From: a virus
Virus record (IMG/VR): IMGVR_UViG_3300034170_000023
Coordinates: 19,208-83,207 of that record
Strand: one strand, 5' to 3'
Length of the DNA: 64,000 nucleotides
Shown here: positions 33,515-41,161 of the stretch, one piece after another
How positions within the stretch are numbered: the stretch's first letter is position 1
How the letters are laid out: every line of letters starts with the position of its first letter
The notes under the pieces: generated by a model
Seen by the model: the letters and a program-made list of their open reading frames with translations, nothing else
The model's database searches: none
Told to the model about the DNA's origin: nothing
Made by a program: the position numbers and the translations under genes

Positions 33515-34147
33515 ATGACACGCATGTACATACAACCATCATTCCTAAATAGCTGTGAAGAGCACGGCTTATGGTCTGGTGGAAATGACCAATACCGTGG
33601 CGACAGGTCTGTTGACTTCAGCACATTTGATAAGAATGGTCGTGCTCGTGTTGAGGCTTTCTCTGATGCTGCACTTGAAGCCAACAAAGAGAAAAGGAAA
33701 ACATCCGTTCCATTAAAGGATAGGATTTTACCACAGGCACGGCGCGTTGCTGTCCTAACTGAGCAGCTTATTGAGTTGGAACAAGTGTACAGGTCTGGTA
33801 ATATGTCTATCAATGAATACTCCACATTACGTGCAGTGTTGGTAAACAAACGCAACAGAAGTCAAGTGTTGTATGAACGTGCAATCTCTGTTAAAGAGCC
33901 TTCATATGATGACCTTGAAGAGTGTGCCGCTACATACAAGAATACATCAACCAAATCAACCTATTCATGCGGGGAAAGTGGCTCTGAAAACGATGATAGC
34001 GGTCAACCTATGCCATCGTGGCTCTCAAGCATTAGCAATGAAAATAGCCTGAAAAATACGCTAATAAAAGCTTGCAAGGTTGGCGAGACGTTGGTAAGAT
34101 GGCACCAGAAAGCAAGAAACTACATAAACGAATTGAAGGCACTTTGA
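33515..34147 (+). CDS. Hypothetical protein
   Basis: 210 residues from MTRMYIQPSFLNSCEE, behind GGGAG; ATG-like 33464 lies before the ribosome site. Ser/Asn-rich linker near residue 150 (CGESGSENDDSG). Unknown. Confidence 0.6.
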   Translation: MTRMYIQPSFLNSCEEHGLWSGGNDQYRGDRSVDFSTFDKNGRARVEAFSDAALEANKEKRKTSVPLKDRILPQARRVAVLTEQLIELEQVYRSGNMSINEYSTLRAVLVNKRNRSQVLYERAISVKEPSYDDLEECAATYKNTSTKSTYSCGESGSENDDSGQPMPSWLSSISNENSLKNTLIKACKVGETLVRWHQKARNYINELKAL

Positions 34148-34148
34148 A

Positions 34149-34334
34149 ATGACTGAACAATTGACAGCTAACGAAAAAGCTTATGATCTTGGCTACTCTG
34201 ATTGTGTAGAAGGTAATTTCATGATTAGCTATGAAGACTGGTGTCAAGAAGGTAGGGAAGGATCTCATTCAGCTTATAAAGCTGGGTACGAGGACTGTGA
34301 ACAAGACAATCCAGAATGCAGTGAAGAGGAATAG
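34149..34334 (+). CDS. Small acidic Cys-containing protein
   Basis: 61 residues with two related repeats: KAYDLGYSDC and SAYKAGYEDC, each Tyr/Gly/Asp/Cys. Acidic tail ECSEEE. Unknown. Confidence 0.6.
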   Translation: MTEQLTANEKAYDLGYSDCVEGNFMISYEDWCQEGREGSHSAYKAGYEDCEQDNPECSEEE

Positions 34335-34338
34335 TACA

Positions 34339-34530
34339 GTGATCATCCAACTACCAAACCACACTAATAATTCTGTGTCAAGCTTTGACAGCTTCCCCCT
34401 TCAATACTCTGACGATTGCTCATCAGCTCTGTTACAATGTGTAGACGCTGGGAAGGAGTGGTTGAAGCAGTGGTGCTGTGTTGAGATGCGGCAGAAGGCT
34501 ATTTTTAATTCTATTAATGGTGAAGTGTAA
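34339..34530 (+). CDS. Small hypothetical protein (GTG start)
   Basis: 63 residues from GTG 34339 behind AGAGGA; the same frame is open to 34231 but that part overlaps the previous gene. Pattern LLQCVDAGKEWLKQWC. Unknown. Confidence 0.5.
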   Translation: MIIQLPNHTNNSVSSFDSFPLQYSDDCSSALLQCVDAGKEWLKQWCCVEMRQKAIFNSINGEV

Positions 34531-34706
34531 TGAAACTTACAGACCTTGAACACGCTATACAAGAAATCAAAGAACACTTTGGCGAGCATATGGCTCAAGC
34601 TGACATCTTCTTTGATGACACATTTGGTGGAGAGTTGGTGATTGTTGTTACAGAAGACGTACTAGATCGAATCTGCCCCATGCCTACATTGGAAATCGGT
34701 AAATGA
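34530..34706 (+). CDS. Small acidic protein
   Basis: 58 residues (MKLTDLEHAIQEIKEHF), start overlapping the previous stop (TAATG). Unknown. Confidence 0.55.
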   Translation: MKLTDLEHAIQEIKEHFGEHMAQADIFFDDTFGGELVIVVTEDVLDRICPMPTLEIGK

Positions 34707-34837
34707 AACCTATTAAATTCAATATGTCAAACAAAGATTACACGTATTCCCTTGAAAAGAAACAACAACTAAAGCAGCATAAGAGCTTGCGAGATGCTAA
34801 GAAAGGGCGTAAACAAGTGTGGCAGGAGGCTGAGTGA
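34703..34837 (+). CDS. Small basic protein
   Basis: 44 residues, Lys/Gln/Arg-rich (KKQQLKQHKSLRDAKKGRKQ), possibly nucleic-acid binding. Coupled on both sides. Unknown. Confidence 0.5.
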   Translation: MKPIKFNMSNKDYTYSLEKKQQLKQHKSLRDAKKGRKQVWQEAE

Positions 34838-34980
34838 TGAACAATAAACAGAGGGATTGGGCACGACAGTACAATTGGTTTTATTGCAGTGACTCCAAAG
34901 CAATATGGGTTAAAGATTCTGATGGGCAAGTCTTGAAATTTACCAGTATGAGGGCACTGAAGTCGTGGACGACTCTATAA
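34837..34980 (+). CDS. Small basic aromatic protein
   Basis: 47 residues (MNNKQRDWARQYNWFYC). Its 3' end overlaps the next gene by 16 bases. Unknown. Confidence 0.5.
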   Translation: MNNKQRDWARQYNWFYCSDSKAIWVKDSDGQVLKFTSMRALKSWTTL

Positions 34981-35177
34981 ACCCTCGCTGGCAAGCATTC
35001 TGTAATCTTTGCTTAAAGGATGGAAAAGCTATTGACAAGTTTGAATACATGATTTGGGTGTGGGAGATGAAACATCTTTACCTAGATTCAATAGGTGACT
35101 CGCAGTCATCCTCTATTCATGGAACTATTTCTGATCATGCTGCGTTCACAAAGTTTATTGAAGAATATGTGAAATAA
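34965..35177 (+). CDS. Small hypothetical protein (GTG start)
   Basis: 70 residues (NPRWQAFCNLCLKDGK), with a CxxC pair. GTG behind GAGGG. Unknown. Confidence 0.55.
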   Translation: MDDSINPRWQAFCNLCLKDGKAIDKFEYMIWVWEMKHLYLDSIGDSQSSSIHGTISDHAAFTKFIEEYVK

Positions 35178-35181
35178 AGGG

Positions 35182-35235
35182 TTGACGTGTGTTCTGTATG
35201 GGTTAGAATAGACACATAGGAAGCGAGAACGCTTC
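35182..35235 (+). promoter_or_regulatory. Promoter with GAAGCG leader hairpin
   Basis: TTGACG (35182-35187), 16-bp spacer, TAGAAT (35204-35209), then GAAGCG-AGAA-CGCTTC (35220-35235). Confidence 0.75.
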
Positions 35236-35259
35236 TGCGGACAGAAGAGAGATAAGATC

Positions 35260-35418
35260 ATGATCAGCGAAGTCAAAGAATTATATGAAGTGGCTAAGTC
35301 TTTCGTTTCAGGTGACGAAGAATGCTCTATTAAGCAGCTTGATGATGCGTTTCTAGTGATTGAACTGGTAGAAGATGGGGCTTATGAAGAGGCCTTCAAG
35401 GTTGGTATGATTTACTGA
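35260..35418 (+). CDS. Small acidic protein
   Basis: 52 residues (MISEVKELYEVAKSFVSG), single-gene unit with its own promoter. Unknown. Confidence 0.6.
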   Translation: MISEVKELYEVAKSFVSGDEECSIKQLDDAFLVIELVEDGAYEEAFKVGMIY

Positions 35419-35427
35419 AAATAAAGA

Positions 35428-35456
35428 TTTACAGAGGTTCGAAAGAGCCTCATAAT
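35428..35456 (+). promoter_or_regulatory. Promoter
   Basis: TTTACA, 17-bp spacer, CATAAT. Spacer arms GAGG / CCTC form a small dyad. Confidence 0.65.
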
Positions 35457-35487
35457 CCTCCTACACCAACCAAACAGAGCTACCGCC

Positions 35488-35724
35488 ATGACAACTTACA
35501 CAGCCACACAGTTCATGTCCTCTCCAGCATTTGTAAAGATTGCTTTCGAGGATGCTATCAAATTGGTAGCTAAGACGAACAACCAAACTGTTGAATTGAC
35601 TCAGAAGGCTTTCGATATGGAAGTAACAACTGTCGTTGTTGCAGTGGCTAAGCTTATGGTGAAAGCTGCCGAGGTATGTGCTCAGGAAGCTAACCAAGGG
35701 ACTTTGTGGAAGGCTAATGTATGA
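35488..35724 (+). CDS. Small helical protein
   Basis: 78 residues, Ala/Val-rich helices (VTTVVVAVAKLMVKAAEV). Start overlaps nothing upstream; stop overlaps the next ATG. Unknown. Confidence 0.6.
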   Translation: MTTYTATQFMSSPAFVKIAFEDAIKLVAKTNNQTVELTQKAFDMEVTTVVVAVAKLMVKAAEVCAQEANQGTLWKANV

Positions 35725-36011
35725 CTACCTATGAACAACTCTACACATTCCTGAAACGACACTACAAACATAGTCGGTTTGAAGATAGGAACGCTTGGGG
35801 TGTTGGTTGGGGCGACTACTCAAAGTCAGTGACACGTCGCTACCTGACTCATCTAGATGCTAACGGCTCAGCCTGTATAACATGGCATGAAAGCAATACA
35901 GGGATGGAGGTAGTGTTTGATCAAGAATTGAACATCTTAAACCTTGATGTGACTCCTGTACAGCGTTCTAGCTGGTCGAGTGGTAAGGGTAATTTGTCTG
36001 GTTTATTCTGA
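35721..36011 (+). CDS. Hypothetical protein
   Basis: 96 residues (MTTYEQLYTFLKRHYKHS). Aromatic, mixed alpha/beta. Unknown. Confidence 0.6.
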   Translation: MTTYEQLYTFLKRHYKHSRFEDRNAWGVGWGDYSKSVTRRYLTHLDANGSACITWHESNTGMEVVFDQELNILNLDVTPVQRSSWSSGKGNLSGLF

Positions 36012-36035
36012 TAGGATTGTTTTGATAATTAGGTG

Positions 36036-36064
36036 TAGACAAGCATGGTGGGATGTTAGATAAT
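36036..36064 (+). promoter_or_regulatory. Promoter (weak match)
   Basis: TAGACA, 17-bp spacer, GATAAT, upstream of the gene at 36111. Confidence 0.5.
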
Positions 36065-36110
36065 AATGCCATCAGGGCGAGTAAGCTCACAACATACAGG
36101 AAGCTTTCAA

Positions 36111-36506
36111 ATGACCACTATCAAACAATCAACAATCGAAGCTATTCATGATAGCAAGAATATCCTTGTTAACTTCTGTAAGTATGGCACTCACACAGGT
36201 GCAAAGACTAAAATCAGCATGACATTCCATGACACCACTTATGCCTACACAGTAAGCTGCTACGCTGTAATTTCCCATCAGAAATACCTTTCCTTGCATT
36301 CTTACAATGACATTGTTGAACTGTTGAAACCAACAGAATATGACGCTGTAATGACTCACAAGGAGACGGGAGAGGACTGTATTCATAGCAACCCATCAAA
36401 GGTTAAAGAACTCTTCAAAGTATTGTGCAGCGAGCTGGCAGAGCGTACAGATAGCGTATATCTGGATATGTATCAATCATTCAGCAAGAAGCCGAAAGCC
36501 TTATAA
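36111..36506 (+). CDS. Hypothetical protein
   Basis: 131 residues from MTTIKQSTIEAIHDSK, behind AGGAAG; the ATG at 36066 in frame has no ribosome site. Mixed alpha/beta. Unknown. A fused terminator-promoter follows. Confidence 0.6.
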   Translation: MTTIKQSTIEAIHDSKNILVNFCKYGTHTGAKTKISMTFHDTTYAYTVSCYAVISHQKYLSLHSYNDIVELLKPTEYDAVMTHKETGEDCIHSNPSKVKELFKVLCSELAERTDSVYLDMYQSFSKKPKAL

Positions 36507-36528
36507 TAGTTTAGAAATAAGTGAAAAG

Positions 36529-36561
36529 ACCCCTTTACAGGGGTTTCTTGCGTGTTATACT
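36529..36561 (+). promoter_or_regulatory. Fused terminator-promoter
   Basis: ACCCC / GGGGT hairpin whose loop is exactly TTTACA (36534-36539), followed by TTCTTG and, after 16 bp, TATACT (36556-36561). Confidence 0.75.
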
Positions 36562-36610
36562 AAACCCATCAAGACAGCAAACGCAGTCTTACAAAGCAAG
36601 GTGATACCAA

Positions 36611-36787
36611 ATGACTACTCAAAACACTGTTTACACTCTGATGACTCAGGAACACGAGCTGTCTGTTGCCGAGTATCGTGAAACTGAAAGTCTTTCTTTT
36701 GCTGAGAAAATGGGCACACAAGGCGGCTTCTATAAAGTACAGTTGATTGATGAAGTGGGTGTGATTGTAGCTGAGTGGAAAGCATAA
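36611..36787 (+). CDS. Small hypothetical protein
   Basis: 58 residues (MTTQNTVYTLMTQEHELSV), overlaps the next start (TAATG). Unknown. Confidence 0.58.
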   Translation: MTTQNTVYTLMTQEHELSVAEYRETESLSFAEKMGTQGGFYKVQLIDEVGVIVAEWKA

Positions 36788-36987
36788 TGATTATTGAAGA
36801 ATACAAACTAGCTTGCAAGCGTGGCTATGAGGAATGCTCAAAAGACCTTGAAACCCTCCCCCTGTCGGAGTGTGTAGAAAAGCTGATGGGCATGACAAAG
36901 TTTACCAATATGATGAAGGATGGAAGACACAAGCATTACTTTGCAGTTGGCTATAATGATAGATTGAAGGAAGAAAAGAGAAAATAA
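36787..36987 (+). CDS. Small helical protein
   Basis: 66 residues from MIIEEYKLACKRGYEECS. Basic C-terminus. Unknown. Confidence 0.58.
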   Translation: MIIEEYKLACKRGYEECSKDLETLPLSECVEKLMGMTKFTNMMKDGRHKHYFAVGYNDRLKEEKRK

Positions 36988-36990
36988 TCC

Positions 36991-37019
36991 TTTACAGGGT
37001 GTTGGTGAAGCATTATAAT
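36991..37019 (+). promoter_or_regulatory. Promoter
   Basis: TTTACA, 17-bp spacer, TATAAT. The flanks CC/GG around the -35 look like a worn version of the hairpin at 36529. Confidence 0.75.
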
Positions 37020-37060
37020 CTACCTATCGAAACAAAACATCTTCTTAAAGGAATCACCAA

Positions 37061-37195
37061 ATGTTCAACATCATCGACACACAAGATCGCTCAGTAGTTG
37101 CAACCCGTAAAACTCTGGCTAGCGCCAAGAAGTGGGCAGTAGGCTTGAATGAAGGTTTTAAAGTGGCTCGCTATGTTGTGTCGAAAGCAGCTTAA
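37061..37195 (+). CDS. Small basic protein
   Basis: 44 residues (MFNIIDTQDRSVVATRKTL), ATG behind AAAGGAA. A short alpha/beta pattern, basic at the end (ARYVVSKAA). Single-gene unit. Confidence 0.55.
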   Translation: MFNIIDTQDRSVVATRKTLASAKKWAVGLNEGFKVARYVVSKAA

Positions 37196-37212
37196 AATAG
37201 ATTTAAATAACG

Positions 37213-37242
37213 TTGTACAGGGCTGACAAATGGCTGTACAAT
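37213..37242 (+). promoter_or_regulatory. Promoter inside a perfect inverted repeat
   Basis: TTGTACAG (37213-37220) and CTGTACAA (37234-37241) are perfect 8-bp inverted arms, 13 bp apart. TTGTAC is the -35 and TACAAT the -10 (18-bp spacer). Looks like a dimeric operator. Confidence 0.65.
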
Positions 37243-37273
37243 AACCCTACACCAAGCAGACAAGGGCTCTATC

Positions 37274-37543
37274 ATGAACTACCTAGACGCTGTCACCTAC
37301 AAACAGGCTCTTTACACAAAGAACAATAAAGCTAGTGAAGCTTTGAAAGAGTTTGACAAGTATGGCAAATCATCCATGGGTATGACACCAGATCACGTTA
37401 AATCAATGCCTCAATGGCAAGCAGCAAAGCTCGCCTTTGATGTTTCCTTTGCTGAATTGAGAAACTTTAATGGTTGGTTCGCAAAGACTTTCAAAGCTGA
37501 GATTAAGAAAGAGCCAAGGGTGTATGGTAACAAAGCTTTGTAA
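37274..37543 (+). CDS. Small helical protein
   Basis: 89 residues (MNYLDAVTYKQALYTKNNK), basic, helical. Single-gene unit controlled by the dyad promoter. Unknown. Confidence 0.6.
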   Translation: MNYLDAVTYKQALYTKNNKASEALKEFDKYGKSSMGMTPDHVKSMPQWQAAKLAFDVSFAELRNFNGWFAKTFKAEIKKEPRVYGNKAL

Positions 37544-37560
37544 ATAGACGAAAATAAAGC

Positions 37561-37614
37561 TTTACAGCTAAGCTCAAAGTGTTAGAATAGACACATCAGA
37601 AGCAAACAAGCTTC
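37561..37614 (+). promoter_or_regulatory. Promoter with GAAGC leader hairpin
   Basis: TTTACA (37561-37566), 16-bp spacer, TAGAAT (37583-37588), leader GAAGC-AAACAA-GCTTC (37599-37614). Confidence 0.72.
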
Positions 37615-37637
37615 TACCAACCAAAGAGAACACAGAC

Positions 37638-37796
37638 ATGAACAGCCTTAACACTTCCTCTTCTAAAGCTTGCATGAATCGTTGTGTAGCAGTATGGGAA
37701 AAGACAGTTCACTTGGAAGGTAAATGCTCCAAAGAAGCACAACGACGTGCCCACCGTCTAGCACTTAGCATCTTCGGTCAACTGGTACGTGACTGA
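37638..37796 (+). CDS. Small basic protein, last of the + array
   Basis: 52 residues (MNSLNTSSSKACMNRCVAV), Cys at 12, 16 and 30; helical C-terminus. Followed by a terminator. Confidence 0.58.
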   Translation: MNSLNTSSSKACMNRCVAVWEKTVHLEGKCSKEAQRRAHRLALSIFGQLVRD

Positions 37797-37826
37797 TCTG
37801 TATAGTAATTCAAGCAGGATTATTCT

Positions 37827-37848
37827 AAGCCCACTATCAAGTGGGCTT
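37827..37848 (+). terminator. Terminator ending the + small-gene array
   Basis: AAGCCCACT-ATCA-AGTGGGCTT, a perfect 9-bp stem with a 4-nt loop, then TATG. Confidence 0.8.
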
Positions 37849-38552
37849 TATGCTGTCTGTAATATGACTACATCCTCCGTTCTAGTCACAATGTGAGCTA
37901 CTTTCTTAGTCTCTTTACATCCTCCTACAAAGTCCCTTCTAAGTCTTACACAGTGTGGTGTGGACAATCCTATTGGTTGAGCCTGTAAACAGCTATACGA
38001 CGCTATAAGTGGCTTGTTGAGATGGGTGATAAGGTGTAGTCAACTAACCTCATGGGGTTAAGCATTACAACATCCCTCGCTCCAACTCCCCTCATCCCCA
38101 TATCACACCCACTTCAAAGTGTCAACTAACACACTAAACAATCATTCCTATCAGTATTTAATAGTTAATATACAATGTCTATCAGTGTCCTGTTCACCTC
38201 AATAGTGATAGAGGGTGATTAGAGTATCAATAGGCCAAGTCTATAAGGTAACATTTAACATAAGGTATCTTCGGCGTAGTGTTACCTTATGAGACACCTA
38301 GTGATGAGTTATAGCTATCGATGAAGAGGTTGGCACGAGTGTTGCTTAGAAGAGATTAGTCAATGAGTGGTAGGTAAAGTGGCATGAGTCTTGCTAGATA
38401 TTTTAAAGGCTCAGATCAAGGGCGAGATCAAGATCAAGTACTGGTTAAGTCGGTAGGAGCACTATCCAATAATTCACAGAACCTAAGAGTGTTGCCTAAG
38501 TAATACTGCCTCAGAGTATTCACACATAAGCCTTATAGATATTCTGGACACA
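37849..38552. other. Non-coding convergent zone with repeats and alternative hairpins
   Basis: About 700 bases with no credible ORF between converging transcripts. It holds an 11-bp inverted repeat ATAAGGTAACA / TGTTACCTTAT (38243-38253, 38280-38290), a second ATAAGGTA (38260-38267) able to pair with the same arm, an AACC / GGTT hairpin near 38047, two imperfect direct repeats (GGCACGAGTGTTGCT and GGCATGAGTCTTGCT) and three GATCAAG units near 38413-38437. Function unknown; an origin or a non-coding RNA are possibilities. Confidence 0.5.
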
Positions 38553-38585
38553 ATAAAATAGGAGTCACTAATACAAGCTGACTCC
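38553..38585 (-). terminator. Terminator ending the 38.6-53.7 kb leftward block
   Basis: On the - strand GGAGTCA / TGACTCC (7 bp, 11-nt loop) followed by TATTTTATT. Confidence 0.8.
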
Positions 38586-38623
38586 CAAAATAGGGGGAAT
38601 TGGAAAGTTACACTGTCAAGACT

Positions 38624-38845
38624 TTACTTACGCTTCCTGTTGTAACTACGTTTCTTATACATCTTCAATGCTTCCTTCTCTTCTTGCTCCACCTTATCAG
38701 CATACTCAAAGTGTTGCTTACACAGAAGCTGTCTGTGTTCCTGAGTCATTCCTTTAGTAGCTACAGTGTCCAGTGTTAATATTTCACCACCTAGTTTACG
38801 GTAGTAGTCTGGAACAGATAGCTCTGATTTTATATCATGTTTCAT
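38624..38845 (-). CDS. Small basic helical protein
   Basis: 73 residues ending in a basic tail (MYKKRSYNRKRK). A central segment HRQLLCKQHFEYADKVEQE is helical. Downstream of the SF2-flank motif. Unknown. Confidence 0.58.
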   Translation of the reverse strand: MKHDIKSELSVPDYYRKLGGEILTLDTVATKGMTQEHRQLLCKQHFEYADKVEQEEKEALKMYKKRSYNRKRK

Positions 38846-38880
38846 GTAAAGGTTTTCCTTTTCTTATTTAATGTAGTTCC

Positions 38881-38898
38881 TACTATAAGGGCACACCT
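38881..38898 (-). repeat. 3'-flank motif of SF2 paralogue 2
   Basis: On the - strand AGGTGTGCCCTTATAGTA, 16 of 18 identical to the motif after paralogue 1. A second GCCCTTATA lies about 25 bases upstream. Confidence 0.6.
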
Positions 38899-38956
38899 CT
38901 GTAAGCCCCGGTTTATAAGGGCTGTAGGTTTTGAGTGTGGAAGCCTCTCTACAAAC

Positions 38957-40183
38957 TTATTTCTTAGTCATTCCTAGCCACTGTTTAAGTAGTAATTCCA
39001 TACGCTTATTCAACACACAGAGTGTTATAGGTTCATCATTTCTGATACGACTTCTCCATATCCATTGTATCATTTCAGACAATGCAAACTTATCTTCATC
39101 TGGTGGTGTACCGTAGTCCTGTAAGTAAGCCTTGATAACAAGGTTAGGAAACCGATTATAGGCATGTACTAATACAGACTTGTGTGAGTAGATATTTGTT
39201 GCCTTTGCACCTGAGTATAGAAACTGGTCATCTGGTATATCTTTGTGTAGGATTGTTCGTTTACGCTTCCTTCCTTTGTCATCATACCTAGTGCCTACTT
39301 CCTTAGCTGATGTAAACAAGAATTCTCCTTTAGGTGCTTTCCTATACATACTGAGCAGTGCTTTAGAGATTAGATCCAGTTCTTCTTTTGATGCAGAGTT
39401 AGCATACCAAGTGAAAGACATAGACAGCTTCTTAACGGCTTTGGTTGTTCTAGTGTCTACAAAGTTAATAAGCCTCTTTGCTTTATCTTTGGTGTCTGTA
39501 TCAGAGTAGTACCCTAAATCAGTAAACTTGGATATTTCCACACCTCTCATCTTCATAAAGCATTCCATAAGACTGCCTTCAAATAGATAGGTTAGGAGAA
39601 TAGTACGTTTGGAACAGGACACTAACTCTAATGGTAGGTGGATAACCATCATACTCCTGTCCCTCTTTGCACAGTACAACATATCTAGATCACACAGTCT
39701 CTTCAGTTTAGAGTATACAGTGCTTCCCTCCATATCATCCCATGTCCAACTAACCTTTCCTAGATTATCAGTGTCAACAAAGATATGCCCGGATTTCTCC
39801 AAGCTAACGATATCATCTTTACCGTACCCACCTTTGTATGCCTCTATGAAGTTTAGTTCCTCATCTACAATCAAAGTGTATTGGTGTCTTTTGATCCAGT
39901 ATAGGTGCTCCTTAGTCATATCTGAGAACAAAGAGTGAGAGAAAGATATGTTCTTTCCATCCTTTAGAAGTTCCAGAAGGTGTATTGATTTAGTTTTATA
40001 TTCCTCTGTGTTAGGGTATGTGAACTCCAAGCTTTCACAAGCTGATGGTATTCGTTCTTCCACTTCACTCAGCATAGGACTTACATATAGGTACTTGTTC
40101 TGTGGGTTATCTGTCATCCACTTAATGATACCTGTAGTCTTGCCGCTACCCATTACGGCATCCAATACTTCTATCCTAGTCAA
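38957..40183 (-). CDS. SF2 helicase-like ATPase, paralogue 2
   Basis: 408 residues, TTG start. Walker A VMGSGKTTG at residues 10-18; Walker B TLIVDEELNFIEAYKG; C-terminal KATNIYSHKSVLVHAYNRF and AYLQDYGTPPDED. The match to the 24221-25459 protein runs from end to end with blocks such as NPQNKYLYVSPML and LCDLDMLYCAKRDR. Activity is inferred from the ATPase motifs. It lies in the other accessory block and on the other strand, so the duplicate was inverted or separately acquired. Confidence 0.75.
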   Translation of the reverse strand: MTRIEVLDAVMGSGKTTGIIKWMTDNPQNKYLYVSPMLSEVEERIPSACESLEFTYPNTEEYKTKSIHLLELLKDGKNISFSHSLFSDMTKEHLYWIKRHQYTLIVDEELNFIEAYKGGYGKDDIVSLEKSGHIFVDTDNLGKVSWTWDDMEGSTVYSKLKRLCDLDMLYCAKRDRSMMVIHLPLELVSCSKRTILLTYLFEGSLMECFMKMRGVEISKFTDLGYYSDTDTKDKAKRLINFVDTRTTKAVKKLSMSFTWYANSASKEELDLISKALLSMYRKAPKGEFLFTSAKEVGTRYDDKGRKRKRTILHKDIPDDQFLYSGAKATNIYSHKSVLVHAYNRFPNLVIKAYLQDYGTPPDEDKFALSEMIQWIWRSRIRNDEPITLCVLNKRMELLLKQWLGMTKK

Positions 40184-40406
40184 TCTCCACCCACCCTACA
40201 TATTCTTCTAGTCCATTAATTGAAAGATAACCATCATCAGCTAGATGAAAGGATAAACGATACTTTCCATCATTATCTAGATTAATTGTCTGAAACAAAG
40301 ATCCATTAAAGAACATCTCCTCTACATAATCAGATTTAGGATAGATACTGTTTAGTGTAATCGTCTCACCGTAGTAAGTGATTGTGTATTCTACTTTGTA
40401 TTCCAT
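40176..40406 (-). CDS. Small beta-rich protein
   Basis: 76 residues, repeated beta strands (YKVEYTITYYGETITLN), acidic end (LEEYVGWVEID). Overlaps the SF2 start. Unknown. Confidence 0.58.
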   Translation of the reverse strand: MEYKVEYTITYYGETITLNSIYPKSDYVEEMFFNGSLFQTINLDNDGKYRLSFHLADDGYLSINGLEEYVGWVEID

Positions 40407-40411
40407 TTTAT

Positions 40412-40969
40412 TTAACTCTCCACAAATTTAATCAGTCGTTGTTTATCTTCTTCATTGTGCAAATTGAAACAAGGGATATCATACTTCTTAGCTAACTCCC
40501 AAGCTGTCTTAGTACCACCAGAGATATTACCGTGTTTGTCAACTTTCGCCCAGCAGATAAGGAAATTACTTGGGGTACTAAGATTTGATCCTAGCACTTG
40601 AAATGTGTTCCGTGCATGTAAAGCCTTAGCTCCTGTAGAGCACCTATCCCATGCTGGGTGTATTTCAGATGCTAGCTGATAAGCTTCTACTTTCTTAGGC
40701 ATCCTATCCAACACCTTGTACCAGTCTTTGTAGTAATCATCATACTTAACGAATGACGCCCAAGGAATATAGAGTTGTGCAAGTGTTACACGTTCGTCTA
40801 TCTGTTCAGCATATGCCTTAGCACCTTCCTCAAAGGCTGTATCTGCACCACCGGCTGAACCACTTCTAAGGATAAACCCTTTCTGTGCAAGCTTGAATGC
40901 AATATCTGTCATAAGCTTTAGGATATCTTTAGGCGTCTCTCGTGAACCAATTCCTGTATATGTTTTCAT
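40412..40969 (-). CDS. SLOG-superfamily (DprA/LOG-like Rossmann) protein
   Basis: 185 residues. SLOG landmarks: TGIGSRETP at the N-terminus, the phosphate-binding LRSGSAGGADTAFEEGA near residue 35 and the late GGTKTAWELAKK. These sit in a Rossmann-like fold that binds nucleotides or nucleotide-derived ligands, including ADP-ribose-type molecules in some families. The ligand here is unknown. Its presence with the NAD+-related operon in the same block is suggestive only. Confidence 0.75.
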   Translation of the reverse strand: MKTYTGIGSRETPKDILKLMTDIAFKLAQKGFILRSGSAGGADTAFEEGAKAYAEQIDERVTLAQLYIPWASFVKYDDYYKDWYKVLDRMPKKVEAYQLASEIHPAWDRCSTGAKALHARNTFQVLGSNLSTPSNFLICWAKVDKHGNISGGTKTAWELAKKYDIPCFNLHNEEDKQRLIKFVES

Positions 40970-40972
40970 CTC

Positions 40973-41161
40973 TCACCACCTACCTTTTCTATACCAAGGG
41001 TTCTTAGGGCGTTCATTCTTATCAAACTCTTCCAGTGCAAACTCAATAAGAGCTTGTCTGATTTGTTCGTGTGTCTCTTTAAAGATTGGTTTATCATCAG
41101 CCCACCCTGTAATCTCTACGCCATCAATCCATAAAGAAATGTCTTCTGAACTATACTTCAC
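40973..41161 (-). CDS. Small protein with C-terminal YRKGRW
   Basis: 62 residues, GTG start, ending PWYRKGRW. The gene at 42818-43030 ends in nearly the same residues. Unknown. Confidence 0.55.
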   Translation of the reverse strand: MKYSSEDISLWIDGVEITGWADDKPIFKETHEQIRQALIEFALEEFDKNERPKNPWYRKGRW

